Origin: a bacterium
Lineage (GTDB): Bacteria; Cyanobacteriota; Vampirovibrionia; Gastranaerophilales; Gastranaerophilaceae
Assembly: GCA_024408855.1 (NCBI GenBank)
Contig: JAKSUQ010000005.1
Location: 1-64,000, forward strand
Direction of reading: 5' to 3'
Length of the DNA: 64,000 nucleotides
This document shows, piece after piece, positions 43,526 through 52,833 of this stretch. The notes beneath the pieces are model-generated. The model was not told the DNA's origin. It saw nothing but the letters and a program-made list of their open reading frames with translations, and searched no databases. How positions within the stretch are numbered: the stretch's first letter is position 1; the number at the start of each line of letters is the position of its first letter. The position numbers and the translations under genes are program-made.

Positions 43526-44395
43526 TTATTCTCCGTAATTAGATAATGTGTCGTTTATAATTTGCTTCATTTCTTCTCTATATGATTTCGGGCTTATTAT
43601 TTCACACAAAGTATCATATTTAAGGAGTCTTGTAAGCAACAATTCTTTTTTCTCACCTCGATTTGCAATTGTGATAAATTCCGGAATGTTGTATTCAATT
43701 ATATTTTCATGCTCTCGAAGATGATATCTCTTTATTAATTCGCCTTTTATTTTAAAAATAACGGTATTATCCATATTCATGGGTAAAAATTTGTCATTCA
43801 AAACCTCGACATAAAAGACGTTTGATGATGAAATAAGTTTTTCTTTGTTGTTGTAATAAACATTAAAAAATATTTTACCGTTATTAAGAACCAAATCAAT
43901 CGGAATACACTCTATTGGTGGAGAAGTTCGAAATCTTATACGAATTTTACGCTTGTCGCTTATGGCTTTTTCAAAAACTGTTCGGGTAAGGTCGGTAGTT
44001 GATTTGTCAATTTTTACAATATCTCGGTTTGTGTATTTGTCTAACAAACCTAAAAATTGCTTAAAAATTTTCATATCCTTTCCTGACAAAATCTGATATG
44101 ATGCGAGTTGAAGTGTTAATAATGTATCAAGATCGGTATCTGTAAATTCAACTCCGAACGGAAGTCCTGCAATGATGTATTTGTTGTTATTTTTTATTAT
44201 ATTTATTCCGCAATATCTGCAAGTATTGATGTATTTACTTATAGCACCTGTATTAAAACAAAGTCCCATGTCGTTGTCATTCAGCAACCCGACAAGTTCA
44301 TGCATATTGTAGTTGCCGGTCATAAGTAACTTAAAGGTTTTTAAAACTTGCAAAGAGGAAATATTTTTTTTCACTGCAGATTTTTTGTTATTCAT
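43526..44395 (-). CDS. WYL-domain transcriptional regulator, second of a tandem pair
   Basis: A 289-residue putative regulator. The N-terminal 80 or so residues look like a winged helix (LQVLKTFKLLMTGNYNMHEL). A WYL-type domain (about 140-220, with KIRIRFRTSPPIECIPIDLV) and a C-terminal WCX-like part follow. The WYL aromatic residues are partly replaced, so the call is by architecture. It overlaps the end of the upstream gene by 8 nt and the two are probably translated together. coaX follows 3 nt downstream. Confidence 0.7.
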   Translation of the reverse strand: MNNKKSAVKKNISSLQVLKTFKLLMTGNYNMHELVGLLNDNDMGLCFNTGAISKYINTCRYCGINIIKNNNKYIIAGLPFGVEFTDTDLDTLLTLQLASYQILSGKDMKIFKQFLGLLDKYTNRDIVKIDKSTTDLTRTVFEKAISDKRKIRIRFRTSPPIECIPIDLVLNNGKIFFNVYYNNKEKLISSSNVFYVEVLNDKFLPMNMDNTVIFKIKGELIKRYHLREHENIIEYNIPEFITIANRGEKKELLLTRLLKYDTLCEIISPKSYREEMKQIINDTLSNYGE

Positions 44396-45311
44396 ATATT
44401 TTCCTCATTTCTTTGAGTTTTTGAATAACAGATTTCCTAAAACCAAGAGGTTCAAGTACAGTGCAGTTAGAACCGAGTGAAAGCACTCTTTGCATTGCAA
44501 AAAATTCGTTATAATATTCGCCGGTTACAATCTTTTCTCCGTTTTCATTTTGCGTTAATGTTTCCCGTTGTTCCAATCCGTCAGGTATATCTTCTTTTAT
44601 TGAAAATTTAACTTTATAATAAACAGGATTGATATTTGCCGAACAAATGCTTCTTGTAAGTATTGTTTTGATTCTTTTTATGTTCAAAACTGTTTGTATA
44701 TTTTTGTTTAAGTCGTAACCGTAAATATATAATCTGTCGTTCTTTAATATCATTTGCTGCATAGCAATATCTTTTTCGATTTCAGAGTCAGCAGTTTTTT
44801 TATAAATTAGTTTTACGGTTCGTCTTTTTTTGCAATCATTATACAAACTCATTACTTCATCTATGTTGTAATGTTTTAAAATGGAAATTCCTAAAATAGA
44901 TTCTTTAACTTCATCATCACAGATAAGTTGTGTGAGTTTTTTGAATAAAGTATCTAAATTTACCAGTTGTTCTATTGAGGCTGTTATTTTAATTTTATCG
45001 TACAATTTTTTTAAAATTTTTATCTCATTTTTCCCGATATCTAATGCAAACGGATGTTTGGTCAAAACGTATTTGTAATTGGTTTTTGCACAAGCACGAG
45101 ATACTTCGCAACCTATTGCTTTAATCGTATTTAGGTCAATTCGCAGAATATCATTTGAATGAGTTTCGTCAATAAGTCCCATTTTAAGAAAAGACTCCCG
45201 AATTTCATCCAAAGAACGAGGTGCAAGAATTAAAAGTCCAAGCAAAGCAATCGCTCTTACTCCTGTTAATGATATTTGATTTGGGTCTGTTTTTAAATCA
45301 GGTTTTAGCAC
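44388..45311 (-). CDS. WYL-domain transcriptional regulator, first of a tandem pair
   Basis: A 307-residue protein of the same architecture as its neighbour: an N-terminal winged-helix part (LTGVRAIALLGLLILAPRSL), a WYL-like segment (about 165-225, RRTVKLIYKKTADSEIEKDI, MILKNDRLYIYGYDLNKN) and a C-terminal WCX-like end. Tandem WYL regulators such as PafB/PafC in actinobacteria work as a heterodimer, and the 8-nt overlap here suggests the same. It starts with a non-ATG codon (GTG) supported by GAGGA upstream. Confidence 0.7.
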   Translation of the reverse strand: MLKPDLKTDPNQISLTGVRAIALLGLLILAPRSLDEIRESFLKMGLIDETHSNDILRIDLNTIKAIGCEVSRACAKTNYKYVLTKHPFALDIGKNEIKILKKLYDKIKITASIEQLVNLDTLFKKLTQLICDDEVKESILGISILKHYNIDEVMSLYNDCKKRRTVKLIYKKTADSEIEKDIAMQQMILKNDRLYIYGYDLNKNIQTVLNIKRIKTILTRSICSANINPVYYKVKFSIKEDIPDGLEQRETLTQNENGEKIVTGEYYNEFFAMQRVLSLGSNCTVLEPLGFRKSVIQKLKEMRKIYE

Positions 45312-45331
45312 GATACATCCTCACTTAAAAA

Positions 45332-45910
45332 TTATTTGCATAAATTTAACAAATATTCAATGGTTTTATCACAATAAAATCTGTCTTCTGCACTAAACGG
45401 CAAAACATCTCCTCCAAGTTGTTTTTTTATATCATTAAGCACTTTTTGTATACTGCCCCTTGAAATGCAATCAATTTTTGTAACAACGGTTATTATCGGT
45501 AATTTTTGAGAATTAACCCATTCTCTCATTTGAAAATCATTTTTTTGAATTTCATGTCTTGCATCAATAAATTGTATTAAACATTTGATTTGAGTCCGTT
45601 TTAAAAGATATTCTTCAAGATATCTTTGCCATTTTGCTTGAGCTTCTTTTGAAACTTTTGCATAACCGTATCCCGGTAAATCAGCAATGGTAAATTCATT
45701 TGCGAAGTTGAAGAAATTTATCAATCTTGTTTTCCCTGGGGTATTAGATGTTTTAGCGAGTTTTTTATTATTAGCCAATGCATTTATAAAAGAAGATTTC
45801 CCGACATTTGAACGTCCTAACAATGGAAATTCCGGAATAGAGAACTCGGGACATTGTGAAAGTTTTTCTGCACTTATTATAAATTTTGCATTTAGAGATT
45901 TTGTCGTCAT
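45332..45910 (-). CDS. engB: Ribosome biogenesis GTP-binding protein
   Basis: EngB (YsxC/YihA) is a GTPase in assembly of the 50S subunit. The 192-residue protein shows G1 as LLGRSNVGKSSFINALA (about 31-47), G3 as DLPGYGYAKVSKEAQ, and G4 as VVTKIDC. Length is standard. The ATG is preceded by AAGAGG inside the last codons of the small upstream gene. Confidence 0.95.
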   Translation of the reverse strand: MTTKSLNAKFIISAEKLSQCPEFSIPEFPLLGRSNVGKSSFINALANNKKLAKTSNTPGKTRLINFFNFANEFTIADLPGYGYAKVSKEAQAKWQRYLEEYLLKRTQIKCLIQFIDARHEIQKNDFQMREWVNSQKLPIITVVTKIDCISRGSIQKVLNDIKKQLGGDVLPFSAEDRFYCDKTIEYLLNLCK

Positions 45911-45915
45911 TGTGA

Positions 45916-46164
45916 TTAAACCTCTTGTTTGTCTTCCGCTTTATGTTTCATTTTGGCTTTGTATGTAACTAAAGAAAGAAGATTATACAATCTATCGTTG
46001 TTAACAACAGTAATTTGCGTGCCATCTTTCAGCAAAGATGCTTCACAAGAAGATTTTTGAGCAAAAATGTTATCGGCTTGCAAATTTACAATCTGTACGA
46101 TATTATTTTTTAAAATGCTTATCGGTTCTTTTAAGAAAGTCTCAAAGGTTTTAAATATATTCAT
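45916..46164 (-). CDS. Small protein of unknown function upstream of engB
   Basis: An 82-residue protein that I do not recognise, mostly hydrophilic, with MNIFKTFETFLKEPISILKN at the N terminus and DRLYNLLSLVTYKAKMKH near the C terminus. It has no clear ribosome-binding site. It ends 5 nt before engB, whose ribosome-binding site is inside its last codons, so it is probably part of the same transcript. A real gene is likely but not certain. Confidence 0.5.
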   Translation of the reverse strand: MNIFKTFETFLKEPISILKNNIVQIVNLQADNIFAQKSSCEASLLKDGTQITVVNNDRLYNLLSLVTYKAKMKHKAEDKQEV

Positions 46165-46248
46165 AAAATTTCACTTCTAACTTAATACAGAATATTGTAT
46201 AATAATTCTTATTAAATGTAAATTTATAACTTTGTTGAGGCTTATATT

Positions 46249-47160
46249 TTGGACGAGAAAGAAAAATTATATCTTGAAAATTTCAAAACCTATTTAAGTG
46301 TTGAAAAGAACTTTTCAAGCCATACGATTACGGCATATTGTTCTGATATAATCAGTTTTCTTTTGTGGCTTAACGGATTGAGTTGTCTTGATGTCGAGTA
46401 TAATAAATTACGTGAATATTTGCATTTTATACAAAGATTTGAGTATAAAAAAACAACAATTGCACGAAAAGTAGCAGCAATAAGGACTTTTTACAAATAT
46501 TTATTGAGAGACAGATATATTGAAAATAATCCGTCCATCTCATTGTCAGCACCGAAAAGACCAAAACCTTTGCCTAAGTTTTTGACGCCTTATGAAGTCG
46601 AGAAAATTTTGAATAATGTAAAAATTGATACTCCGGCAGGTTTTAGAAACAGAGTTATTATTGAACTTTTATGGGCAACGGGAATGAGAATTTCTGAATT
46701 GAGCAATCTCAATTTCGGGGATTTGAATTTAGAAGAAAATGAGATAAGAGTTTTTGGTAAGGGGGCAAAAGAGAGAATAGTTTTAGTGTCTGACAGAGCT
46801 AAAAATTACCTTACTCAATATATCAAAACTGCAAGGAATTTGATTGCACCTGATTATAATACAGCGGAAACAGATGAAAATTCTCCTCTGTTTATCAATA
46901 AAACGGGGTTTAGATTACAAAATAAAACAATTAGAACAGTAATTAATGAAGTCGTGCAAAAAATTGAGCTGCCAAAGAAGGTAACACCCCATGTTTTCCG
47001 GCATAGTTTTGCAACCAAACTCATAGAAAACGGCGCAGATTTGAGGGTTGTGCAAGAGTTGCTTGGTCATGCCGGAATTTCTAATACGCAAATTTATACA
47101 CATATATCTATGAAACATCTGCGTGAAGTATACGACTCAGCTCACCCGCATGGGAAATAG
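46249..47160 (+). CDS. xerC: Tyrosine recombinase XerC/XerD family
   Basis: A 303-residue site-specific recombinase for chromosome dimer resolution. The N-terminal SAM-like core-binding domain is at about 5-90. The catalytic residues are all present: R147 (WATGMRISEL), K171, H248 and R251 (PHVFRHSFATKL), H274 (LLGHAGIS) and Y283 (IYTHIS). The C-terminal VYDSAHPHGK matches XerC rather than XerD. It starts with TTG at 46249 after GAGG. It could be an integrase relative, but length and ending favour Xer. Confidence 0.85.
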   Translation: MDEKEKLYLENFKTYLSVEKNFSSHTITAYCSDIISFLLWLNGLSCLDVEYNKLREYLHFIQRFEYKKTTIARKVAAIRTFYKYLLRDRYIENNPSISLSAPKRPKPLPKFLTPYEVEKILNNVKIDTPAGFRNRVIIELLWATGMRISELSNLNFGDLNLEENEIRVFGKGAKERIVLVSDRAKNYLTQYIKTARNLIAPDYNTAETDENSPLFINKTGFRLQNKTIRTVINEVVQKIELPKKVTPHVFRHSFATKLIENGADLRVVQELLGHAGISNTQIYTHISMKHLREVYDSAHPHGK

Positions 47161-47233
47161 TAAAATATAAAAAATTTTCTGGCTATTTACAGCAGATTAT
47201 TTTATAATGATTTGTATCTTGGAAAGGATTTTT

Positions 47234-48187
47234 ATGGAGAGTACAAAATTAGCTGTTGTTATACCTTGCTATAATGAACAAGAAGTTTTGCCATATACAT
47301 TGGATACTTTAGAACAAGTTATCTTGAGGCTTATTGCGGAAAAGAAAATTTCTGAAGAAAGTTATTTGTTCTTTGTAGATGACGGAAGTCGTGATAATTC
47401 TTGGGAAATTATAACAACAGCTTCTCAAATCAGAAAAATTAATATTAAAGGGGTAAAATTTACTACCAATTATGGTAATCAATCTGCTATTCTGGCAGGA
47501 CTCAACGAAGTTAGGAAACGTGGTGCGGATGCTGTTCTCACTATTGATGCTGATTTGCAACAAGATGTTAATAAGATAGAGGAATTTGTCAAATATTATG
47601 AAGAAGGATGTGACATAGTTGCAGGTGTCAGAAACGACAGAAAAACAGACGGATTTATTAAGAAAATCTTTTCAAGTTTTTTCTATACGTTTATTAACTG
47701 GCTTGGAGTGCGGATAAAACCAAATCATTCGGAATATAGACTTATAAGCAAAAAAACTCTTGGTATTATTGGTTATTATACCGAAAGAAATATATTTTTG
47801 CGTGGATTATTCCACGAATTGGGATTAAAAACAAAGTATGTTAATTTTGATGTGAAACCGAGAGAACACGGGCAAAGCAAGTTTTCATTCATGTCTTTGT
47901 TTGCTCTTGCAATGTCAGGTATTGTTGCTTTTAGTACATATCCGCTCAGACTAGTGTTTTTTATTGGGATTTCAATTTCCATGATTTCATTTATTGTAGC
48001 GGCTTTGATTTTTTTCGAGCAAATTTTAAAAGTAAATCTTATTTTTGATATAACTTTTTTCAAAATATGGATAACTTTTATATCAGGCTTACAAATTCTA
48101 TGTATCGGAATTATTGGGGAATATATAGGACAAATTCTTACTGAAGTTAAAGGCAGACCGCAATATATTATTGCTGAGGAGTTATAG
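47234..48187 (+). CDS. Membrane-anchored glycosyltransferase family 2 (polyprenyl-phosphate sugar transferase)
   Basis: A 317-residue GT2 enzyme of the dolichol-phosphate-mannose synthase/ArnC/GtrB type. VVIPCYNEQEVLPYTLDTLE and FFVDDGSRDNSWEII are the nucleotide-sugar part, and DAVLTIDADLQQDVNKIEEF holds the DxD-type Asp. Two C-terminal helices (LRLVFFIGISISMISFIVAA, ISGLQILCIGIIGEYIGQIL) anchor it. The start is ATG at 47234 with AAAGGA 6 nt upstream. The next gene begins 1 nt after its stop, and the two probably make and use a lipid-linked sugar. Confidence 0.85.
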   Translation: MESTKLAVVIPCYNEQEVLPYTLDTLEQVILRLIAEKKISEESYLFFVDDGSRDNSWEIITTASQIRKINIKGVKFTTNYGNQSAILAGLNEVRKRGADAVLTIDADLQQDVNKIEEFVKYYEEGCDIVAGVRNDRKTDGFIKKIFSSFFYTFINWLGVRIKPNHSEYRLISKKTLGIIGYYTERNIFLRGLFHELGLKTKYVNFDVKPREHGQSKFSFMSLFALAMSGIVAFSTYPLRLVFFIGISISMISFIVAALIFFEQILKVNLIFDITFFKIWITFISGLQILCIGIIGEYIGQILTEVKGRPQYIIAEEL

Positions 48188-48188
48188 T

Positions 48189-49820
48189 TTGAAATCTTTT
48201 TTTATCAAGAACAAGAAAATTTTTTGTATTTTATCGGTGTTTGTCGGTATTTATTTTTTGTTTTTTCACAATCTATGGGCTTATAAATTATTGGATGTTG
48301 ATGAAACAAGATATGTTGATATGGCAAGAAAAATGTTTGCCGATAAAGAGTTTTTTACTTTGTATTTAAACGGAGATTATTTTTTTGAGAAGCCTCCGCT
48401 TTATTTTTGGTTGGAAAGCATATCATTTGCGATATTTAGGCATGTGAGTGAATTTACGGCAAGAATACCGATAGCTTTGCAGGCAATATGCACTGTATTT
48501 GCCGTATATTTAGCCGGAACAAAAATTGTTTCAAAAAAGTTTGGTATAATGTCAGCACTTATATTAGCTACAACTCTTGAGTTTATTATTTTTGCTAAAA
48601 TAAGCATGCTCGATATGTTATTAACTTCATGTATTACAATATCAATATTTTCCGGATTTTATACATTTTTTGCTAAAGATAAAAATAAAAAATATTTTTG
48701 GTGGTTGTTTTATTTGTTTTCAGGGTTAGCAGTAATGGCAAAGGGTATTCCCGGAGTAGCAGTTCCTTTCGGTGTAATGTTTTTTGCAGGAATTTATTCA
48801 AAGAAGTTTAAAGAATATTTTAAACCGCAGTATTTACTGGTTGGGTTCGGAATATTTTTATTAACAGTTTTACCTTGGCATATTTTGATGTGTAAAATTC
48901 ATAATCCGCTTTTCTGGAACGAATATATAATGAAACATCATTTCGCAAGATTTACTGGTTCGGATGTTATTAACAGAGAACGCCCTTTTTATTACTATAT
49001 GATAGTGATAATTTGGGGCTTTTTCCCTTGGATATTTTCATTTGTTTCAATGTTTGCGGATAAATGGAAAAAATTAAAATATATTTCTTATAATACATTG
49101 GATAATGAAGGGAAATTTGTTGCTTTATGTACGATAGGAGCGTTATTTACCTTTTTGTTTTTTACGTCTTCCGGTACAAAGCTGATTACATATATTTTAC
49201 CGATTTATCCGTTTGTTGCGGTAATTCTTGCTAAGTATTGGCTTGAAGAAAATATTTCAAAATGGTTTCGTATTTTTGCGAAAATATTTGGTTGCTTGAT
49301 ATTTATTGGAGGAGTTGCTTCAATTTTTGCAAAATTATATTTACCGGAACAGGTCTATGTTGATATATTTGATTTGCAAATAATTGTAGCCTTAATCTTT
49401 ATGGTATCCGGAGTTTTAGCGGTTAAATTTGTAAATAATAAAACGAGTTTATTTATAACATATGTTGTTTATATGATTGCACTTTCCGGTTTTTTTGCTC
49501 CAAAGGCATTTTCCATAGATTACAAATTTGGGGAGAATGATTTGATTAAATATGCTCAAATGGCAAAAGCGGAGAATATGGATATTGTAACATACGGAAT
49601 GGGAAGAAGGTATTGCTTGTTGTATTATTCTAATGATAGAAAAATTATTTCCATCAAAGATAAGGATATTGATACATTATATAAATATTTAAAAGATAAA
49701 AAAAGTATAGTAGTTATGAAAAATAATGATTTTGAATATTTGAACAAATATGTTAAACATGATGTAATGGAACGTGGCAGAAAGTTTTCGGTTATAACAG
49801 AGCAGGGGTATTATGATTAA
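48189..49820 (+). CDS. ArnT-like polyprenyl-phosphate-sugar glycosyltransferase (GT83/GT39-type)
   Basis: A 543-residue membrane enzyme with a dozen predicted helices. Near the N terminus LLDVDETRYVDMARKMF holds the conserved Asp-Glu of the ArnT/PMT fold, then FFEKPPLYFWLES (KPP). It transfers a sugar from a polyprenyl carrier, probably to lipid A or a surface glycan. The start is TTG at 48189 (GAGGAG 6 nt upstream, 1 nt after the GT2 stop); a further frame start at 48171 would lie inside the GT2 gene. The C-terminal part is a soluble periplasmic domain. Confidence 0.8.
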   Translation: MKSFFIKNKKIFCILSVFVGIYFLFFHNLWAYKLLDVDETRYVDMARKMFADKEFFTLYLNGDYFFEKPPLYFWLESISFAIFRHVSEFTARIPIALQAICTVFAVYLAGTKIVSKKFGIMSALILATTLEFIIFAKISMLDMLLTSCITISIFSGFYTFFAKDKNKKYFWWLFYLFSGLAVMAKGIPGVAVPFGVMFFAGIYSKKFKEYFKPQYLLVGFGIFLLTVLPWHILMCKIHNPLFWNEYIMKHHFARFTGSDVINRERPFYYYMIVIIWGFFPWIFSFVSMFADKWKKLKYISYNTLDNEGKFVALCTIGALFTFLFFTSSGTKLITYILPIYPFVAVILAKYWLEENISKWFRIFAKIFGCLIFIGGVASIFAKLYLPEQVYVDIFDLQIIVALIFMVSGVLAVKFVNNKTSLFITYVVYMIALSGFFAPKAFSIDYKFGENDLIKYAQMAKAENMDIVTYGMGRRYCLLYYSNDRKIISIKDKDIDTLYKYLKDKKSIVVMKNNDFEYLNKYVKHDVMERGRKFSVITEQGYYD

Positions 49821-50631
49821 GCGTTTTTTATTTTTTTTAATGTTATTTTTCTTATGTGTAACCGTCGTTGGTGCACAAGATATAAGATTTGTTCAAGTTG
49901 CTGATTTAAACTATTCTTCAGATAATTCTGAGTCAGAAAAGGTTTTGAATGAAATTTTGAAAAATATTAATAAAGAAAAAAATATTAATTTTGTTGTGTT
50001 TAGTGGTGATAATATTAGTAAGGCAAATCCTGCAATACTTGAAAGTTTAATAAAACAACTCAAATCCTTAAAATGCCCTTATTATCTTGTATTGGGTGAT
50101 AAGGATGTTTTCAAAGTGAATAAATTGTCGAAAGAAGAATATTATAAGATAATCAAATCGGTTGATGGTTCTTATTCGCAAAAATCTCCGAATTATACTT
50201 TTACAAAAAACGGATATAGATTTATTATTGCAAATGGTGCAAAAGAGTTTATTCCCGGAACGACAGGATATTATAGACAGGAAACGCTCAATGAAATCAA
50301 AAATATTTTAAAAAAAGAAAAAAAGAGAAAAGTAGTATTGTTACAGCATTTCCCTTTAGCATATCCTCCTGTTCCGGAATATAAAATCAAAGCGTATGAA
50401 ACGTATAAGCGTGATGAATATTTATCAATGTTGAAAAATTATCCGAATGTAATTTCAATAATATCCGGACATTTTAATACAAACTGGGAAGGCTATGCAA
50501 ACGGAATGTATAATATTTCTACACCGTCAGCTAAGGCATCGCCACATTATTATAAAATTATTGACATTACGAAAAGTAGGGGCGGAGAACCTGTTGTATT
50601 TACTGTATTGAAAGAGTGCCCGATTGAATAA
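49813..50631 (+). CDS. Secreted metallophosphoesterase-like protein with altered metal ligands
   Basis: A 272-residue calcineurin-like protein with a signal peptide (MIKRFLFFLMLFFLCVTVVG). The core order is normal: VQVADLNYS (family D-x-H, here D-x-N at about 31-33), VVFSGDNIS (GDxx), LVLGDKDVFK (family GNHD, here GDKD at 95-98), VLLQHFPL (His 179) and ISGHFNTN (family GHxH, here GHFN). Three of the usual metal-binding histidines are replaced. It may bind another metal, be inactive, or bind rather than cleave. It overlaps the ArnT-like gene by 8 nt. Confidence 0.75.
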   Translation: MIKRFLFFLMLFFLCVTVVGAQDIRFVQVADLNYSSDNSESEKVLNEILKNINKEKNINFVVFSGDNISKANPAILESLIKQLKSLKCPYYLVLGDKDVFKVNKLSKEEYYKIIKSVDGSYSQKSPNYTFTKNGYRFIIANGAKEFIPGTTGYYRQETLNEIKNILKKEKKRKVVLLQHFPLAYPPVPEYKIKAYETYKRDEYLSMLKNYPNVISIISGHFNTNWEGYANGMYNISTPSAKASPHYYKIIDITKSRGGEPVVFTVLKECPIE

Positions 50632-50687
50632 TCAAATCGGATTTTATGCTTATTCACTTTTTTGAGAATATGTTTTAATATAATTTT

Positions 50688-51659
50688 ATGGATAATTTAT
50701 TGGAGATAAAAAATCTAAATCTTTTCTTCAAAGGTGATAAACAAGAGTATCAGGCTTTGTATGACCTAAATTTGTCTTTCGAAAAAGGGAAAGTTCATGC
50801 TATTGTCGGCGAATCAGGATGCGGTAAAACTATGACGGTTATGTCAGTATTGGGATTAATTCCCAAAACTGCTTATATCAAAAGCGGTGAGATACTTTTT
50901 AGCGGTGAAAATGTTTTGGAATATAAAGCCTCTGAAATGAGGAATTTGCGTGGGAACAGAATATCTCTTATTCCGCAAGATCCTATGACGTCATTAAACC
51001 CTTTATATACAATAGAAAACCAACTTGTTGAAGCTGTTCAAGCTCATATAAAAGTTAACAAAAGGCATGCTTTAAGGAAAGTAAAAGAAGTTTTGGCATT
51101 AGTAAAAATTCCTAATATTGAAAATATTTTAAAATCATATCCGCATGAATTGTCAGGCGGTATGAAGCAACGCGTGCTTATTGCAATGGCTTTGCTCGGA
51201 AATTCTGAGCTTATTATTGCTGATGAACCCACGACGGCATTAGATGTAACTATACAAAAACAGATTATGGATTTAATTTTAGAAATTCAAAGAGAATTGA
51301 ATGTAACGGTCATACTCATTTCGCATGATTTGGCGTTAATAAGTAATTATGCAGATACGGTAACAGTTATGTATGCAGGTCATGTTGTTGAAAAAGCTGA
51401 TGCGAAAGAATTTTTATCAAATGTTAAGCATCCTTATTCCATGGCACTTTTAAACTCTTTACCGTCTGCAAATACAGGGGCTGTATTAAAGGTTATTTCC
51501 GGAATTCCTCCGAGTTTGAATGAGAAAATTGACGGGTGCAAGTTTCATCCAAGATGTCAATATGCTGAAGCCGGTTTATGTGATATTGAGTCGCCCAAAT
51601 TGGAAGAAAAGTGCAAATCGCATTGGTGTGCTTGTTATAAAGTTAGCGGTTGTTTGTAA
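50688..51659 (+). CDS. Oligopeptide/dipeptide ABC transporter ATP-binding protein (OppD/DppD-type)
   Basis: A 323-residue ATPase with Walker A GESGCGKT (about 41-48), signature LSGGMKQRVL, and Walker B LIIADEPTTALD. The C-terminal extension CKFHPRCQYAEAGLCDIES is the cysteine-rich oligopeptide-ABC tail of the OppD/DppD family. It has no permease or binding-protein genes beside it. Its 3' end overlaps folC by 17 nt on the other strand, so the two transcripts converge. A -10-like TATAAT lies 3 nt before the ATG. Confidence 0.88.
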   Translation: MDNLLEIKNLNLFFKGDKQEYQALYDLNLSFEKGKVHAIVGESGCGKTMTVMSVLGLIPKTAYIKSGEILFSGENVLEYKASEMRNLRGNRISLIPQDPMTSLNPLYTIENQLVEAVQAHIKVNKRHALRKVKEVLALVKIPNIENILKSYPHELSGGMKQRVLIAMALLGNSELIIADEPTTALDVTIQKQIMDLILEIQRELNVTVILISHDLALISNYADTVTVMYAGHVVEKADAKEFLSNVKHPYSMALLNSLPSANTGAVLKVISGIPPSLNEKIDGCKFHPRCQYAEAGLCDIESPKLEEKCKSHWCACYKVSGCL

Positions 51660-52827
51660 AATATTCGGATATAAAGTCTATTTTATTAAGCATATAAAAT
51701 GAACCACAAATTATGTTTAATTTATCGGTTGATAATTTTGTATCAGATGAAAACTTTAGGGCTTTGTACGGACAGTTTTTTGCCAATTCATCATAAGTGC
51801 AACTATCAGGGTAATCAAATTCATTGAAGTATATTTCGTCATCTTTTTTAAAAAGAATTTCTATCATTTTTTTGTAGTTTTTTCGTTTCAAACATCCGAA
51901 TACAAATCTTCTTTTTTCGTTCGGATAAAATAAATCAAGATTTTTTCTTAATGCCTCAATTCCATTTGGATTATGGGAAGCATCTATGATTAATTTTTTA
52001 TCTTCAAAATATTGAAATCTAAACGGATGAGATACTTTTTTAAGACCGTTTAATATTTTTTCGTTTGCTATTTCAGGAAAAAATTGATTAATGGTGCAGA
52101 GTGCCAATTTGAGATTTTCTTCCTGATGCAATCCTTTTAGTGCCAAATAATTTGTGTATATTTTTTCAATTTTGGCGGGCGGGTTAAATATTGCGGAAGA
52201 TAACTTTCTGACAGTATCTGTAATTGCCTGATACTTCATTGATGTAACCAAAGGACAATTTTGCTTAATAATACCGGCTTTTTCAAAAGCTATTTGTTCA
52301 AGAGTTGTTCCAAGCCTGTCTGTATGATCAAGATCAATTTTTGTGATTATACTGCAAATATTCTCTTTGATTATATTTGTTGCATCAAATCTGCCGCCCA
52401 TGCCGGTTTCCAAAACGACGTATTTGACTGAATTCCTTTGAAAATAAAGAAACATAATTGCTGTAAGCATTTCAAATTCTGTGAGATTAATATTATTTTG
52501 TAAAGCGGTTTCATTTACTTCCTGAAAATATTCAGTAAAATCTTGTTTTGAGATATCTTTTCCGCAGATTTTTATTCTTTCGGTGTAATCGAATATATGA
52601 GGACTTGTGTATAGCCCGACTTTGTAACCTTGCTCGCACAAAATGGAACTTATAATTGCACACACTGAACCCTTGCCGTTAGTGCCGGCAACATGAATAT
52701 ATTTTAGATTATTCTGCGGATTACCAAACAAGTCCATTATGTCGGCAATTCTGTTCAATTCAGGTCTAATACGAAACATTCTGCTTGATGTAAGTTTTTT
52801 TATTGTTTCTTCATATGTCATAACCAT
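51643..52827 (-). CDS. folC: Dihydrofolate synthase / folylpolyglutamate synthase
   Basis: FolC adds glutamate to dihydropteroate and then lengthens the glutamate tail. The 394-residue protein has the Mur-ligase-like P-loop VAGTNGKGSVCAII (about 46-58), then LETGMGGRFDATNI, and KIDLDHTDRLG. The C-terminal domain begins near IDASHNPNGIEALR. The start is ATG at 52827 with TAATAT exactly 6 nt before it and no ribosome-binding site, so the mRNA may be leaderless; ATG 52821 is a second choice. Its 3' end overlaps the OppD-like gene by 17 nt. Confidence 0.92.
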   Translation of the reverse strand: MVMTYEETIKKLTSSRMFRIRPELNRIADIMDLFGNPQNNLKYIHVAGTNGKGSVCAIISSILCEQGYKVGLYTSPHIFDYTERIKICGKDISKQDFTEYFQEVNETALQNNINLTEFEMLTAIMFLYFQRNSVKYVVLETGMGGRFDATNIIKENICSIITKIDLDHTDRLGTTLEQIAFEKAGIIKQNCPLVTSMKYQAITDTVRKLSSAIFNPPAKIEKIYTNYLALKGLHQEENLKLALCTINQFFPEIANEKILNGLKKVSHPFRFQYFEDKKLIIDASHNPNGIEALRKNLDLFYPNEKRRFVFGCLKRKNYKKMIEILFKKDDEIYFNEFDYPDSCTYDELAKNCPYKALKFSSDTKLSTDKLNIICGSFYMLNKIDFISEYFTNNR

Positions 52828-52833
52828 AAAAAT

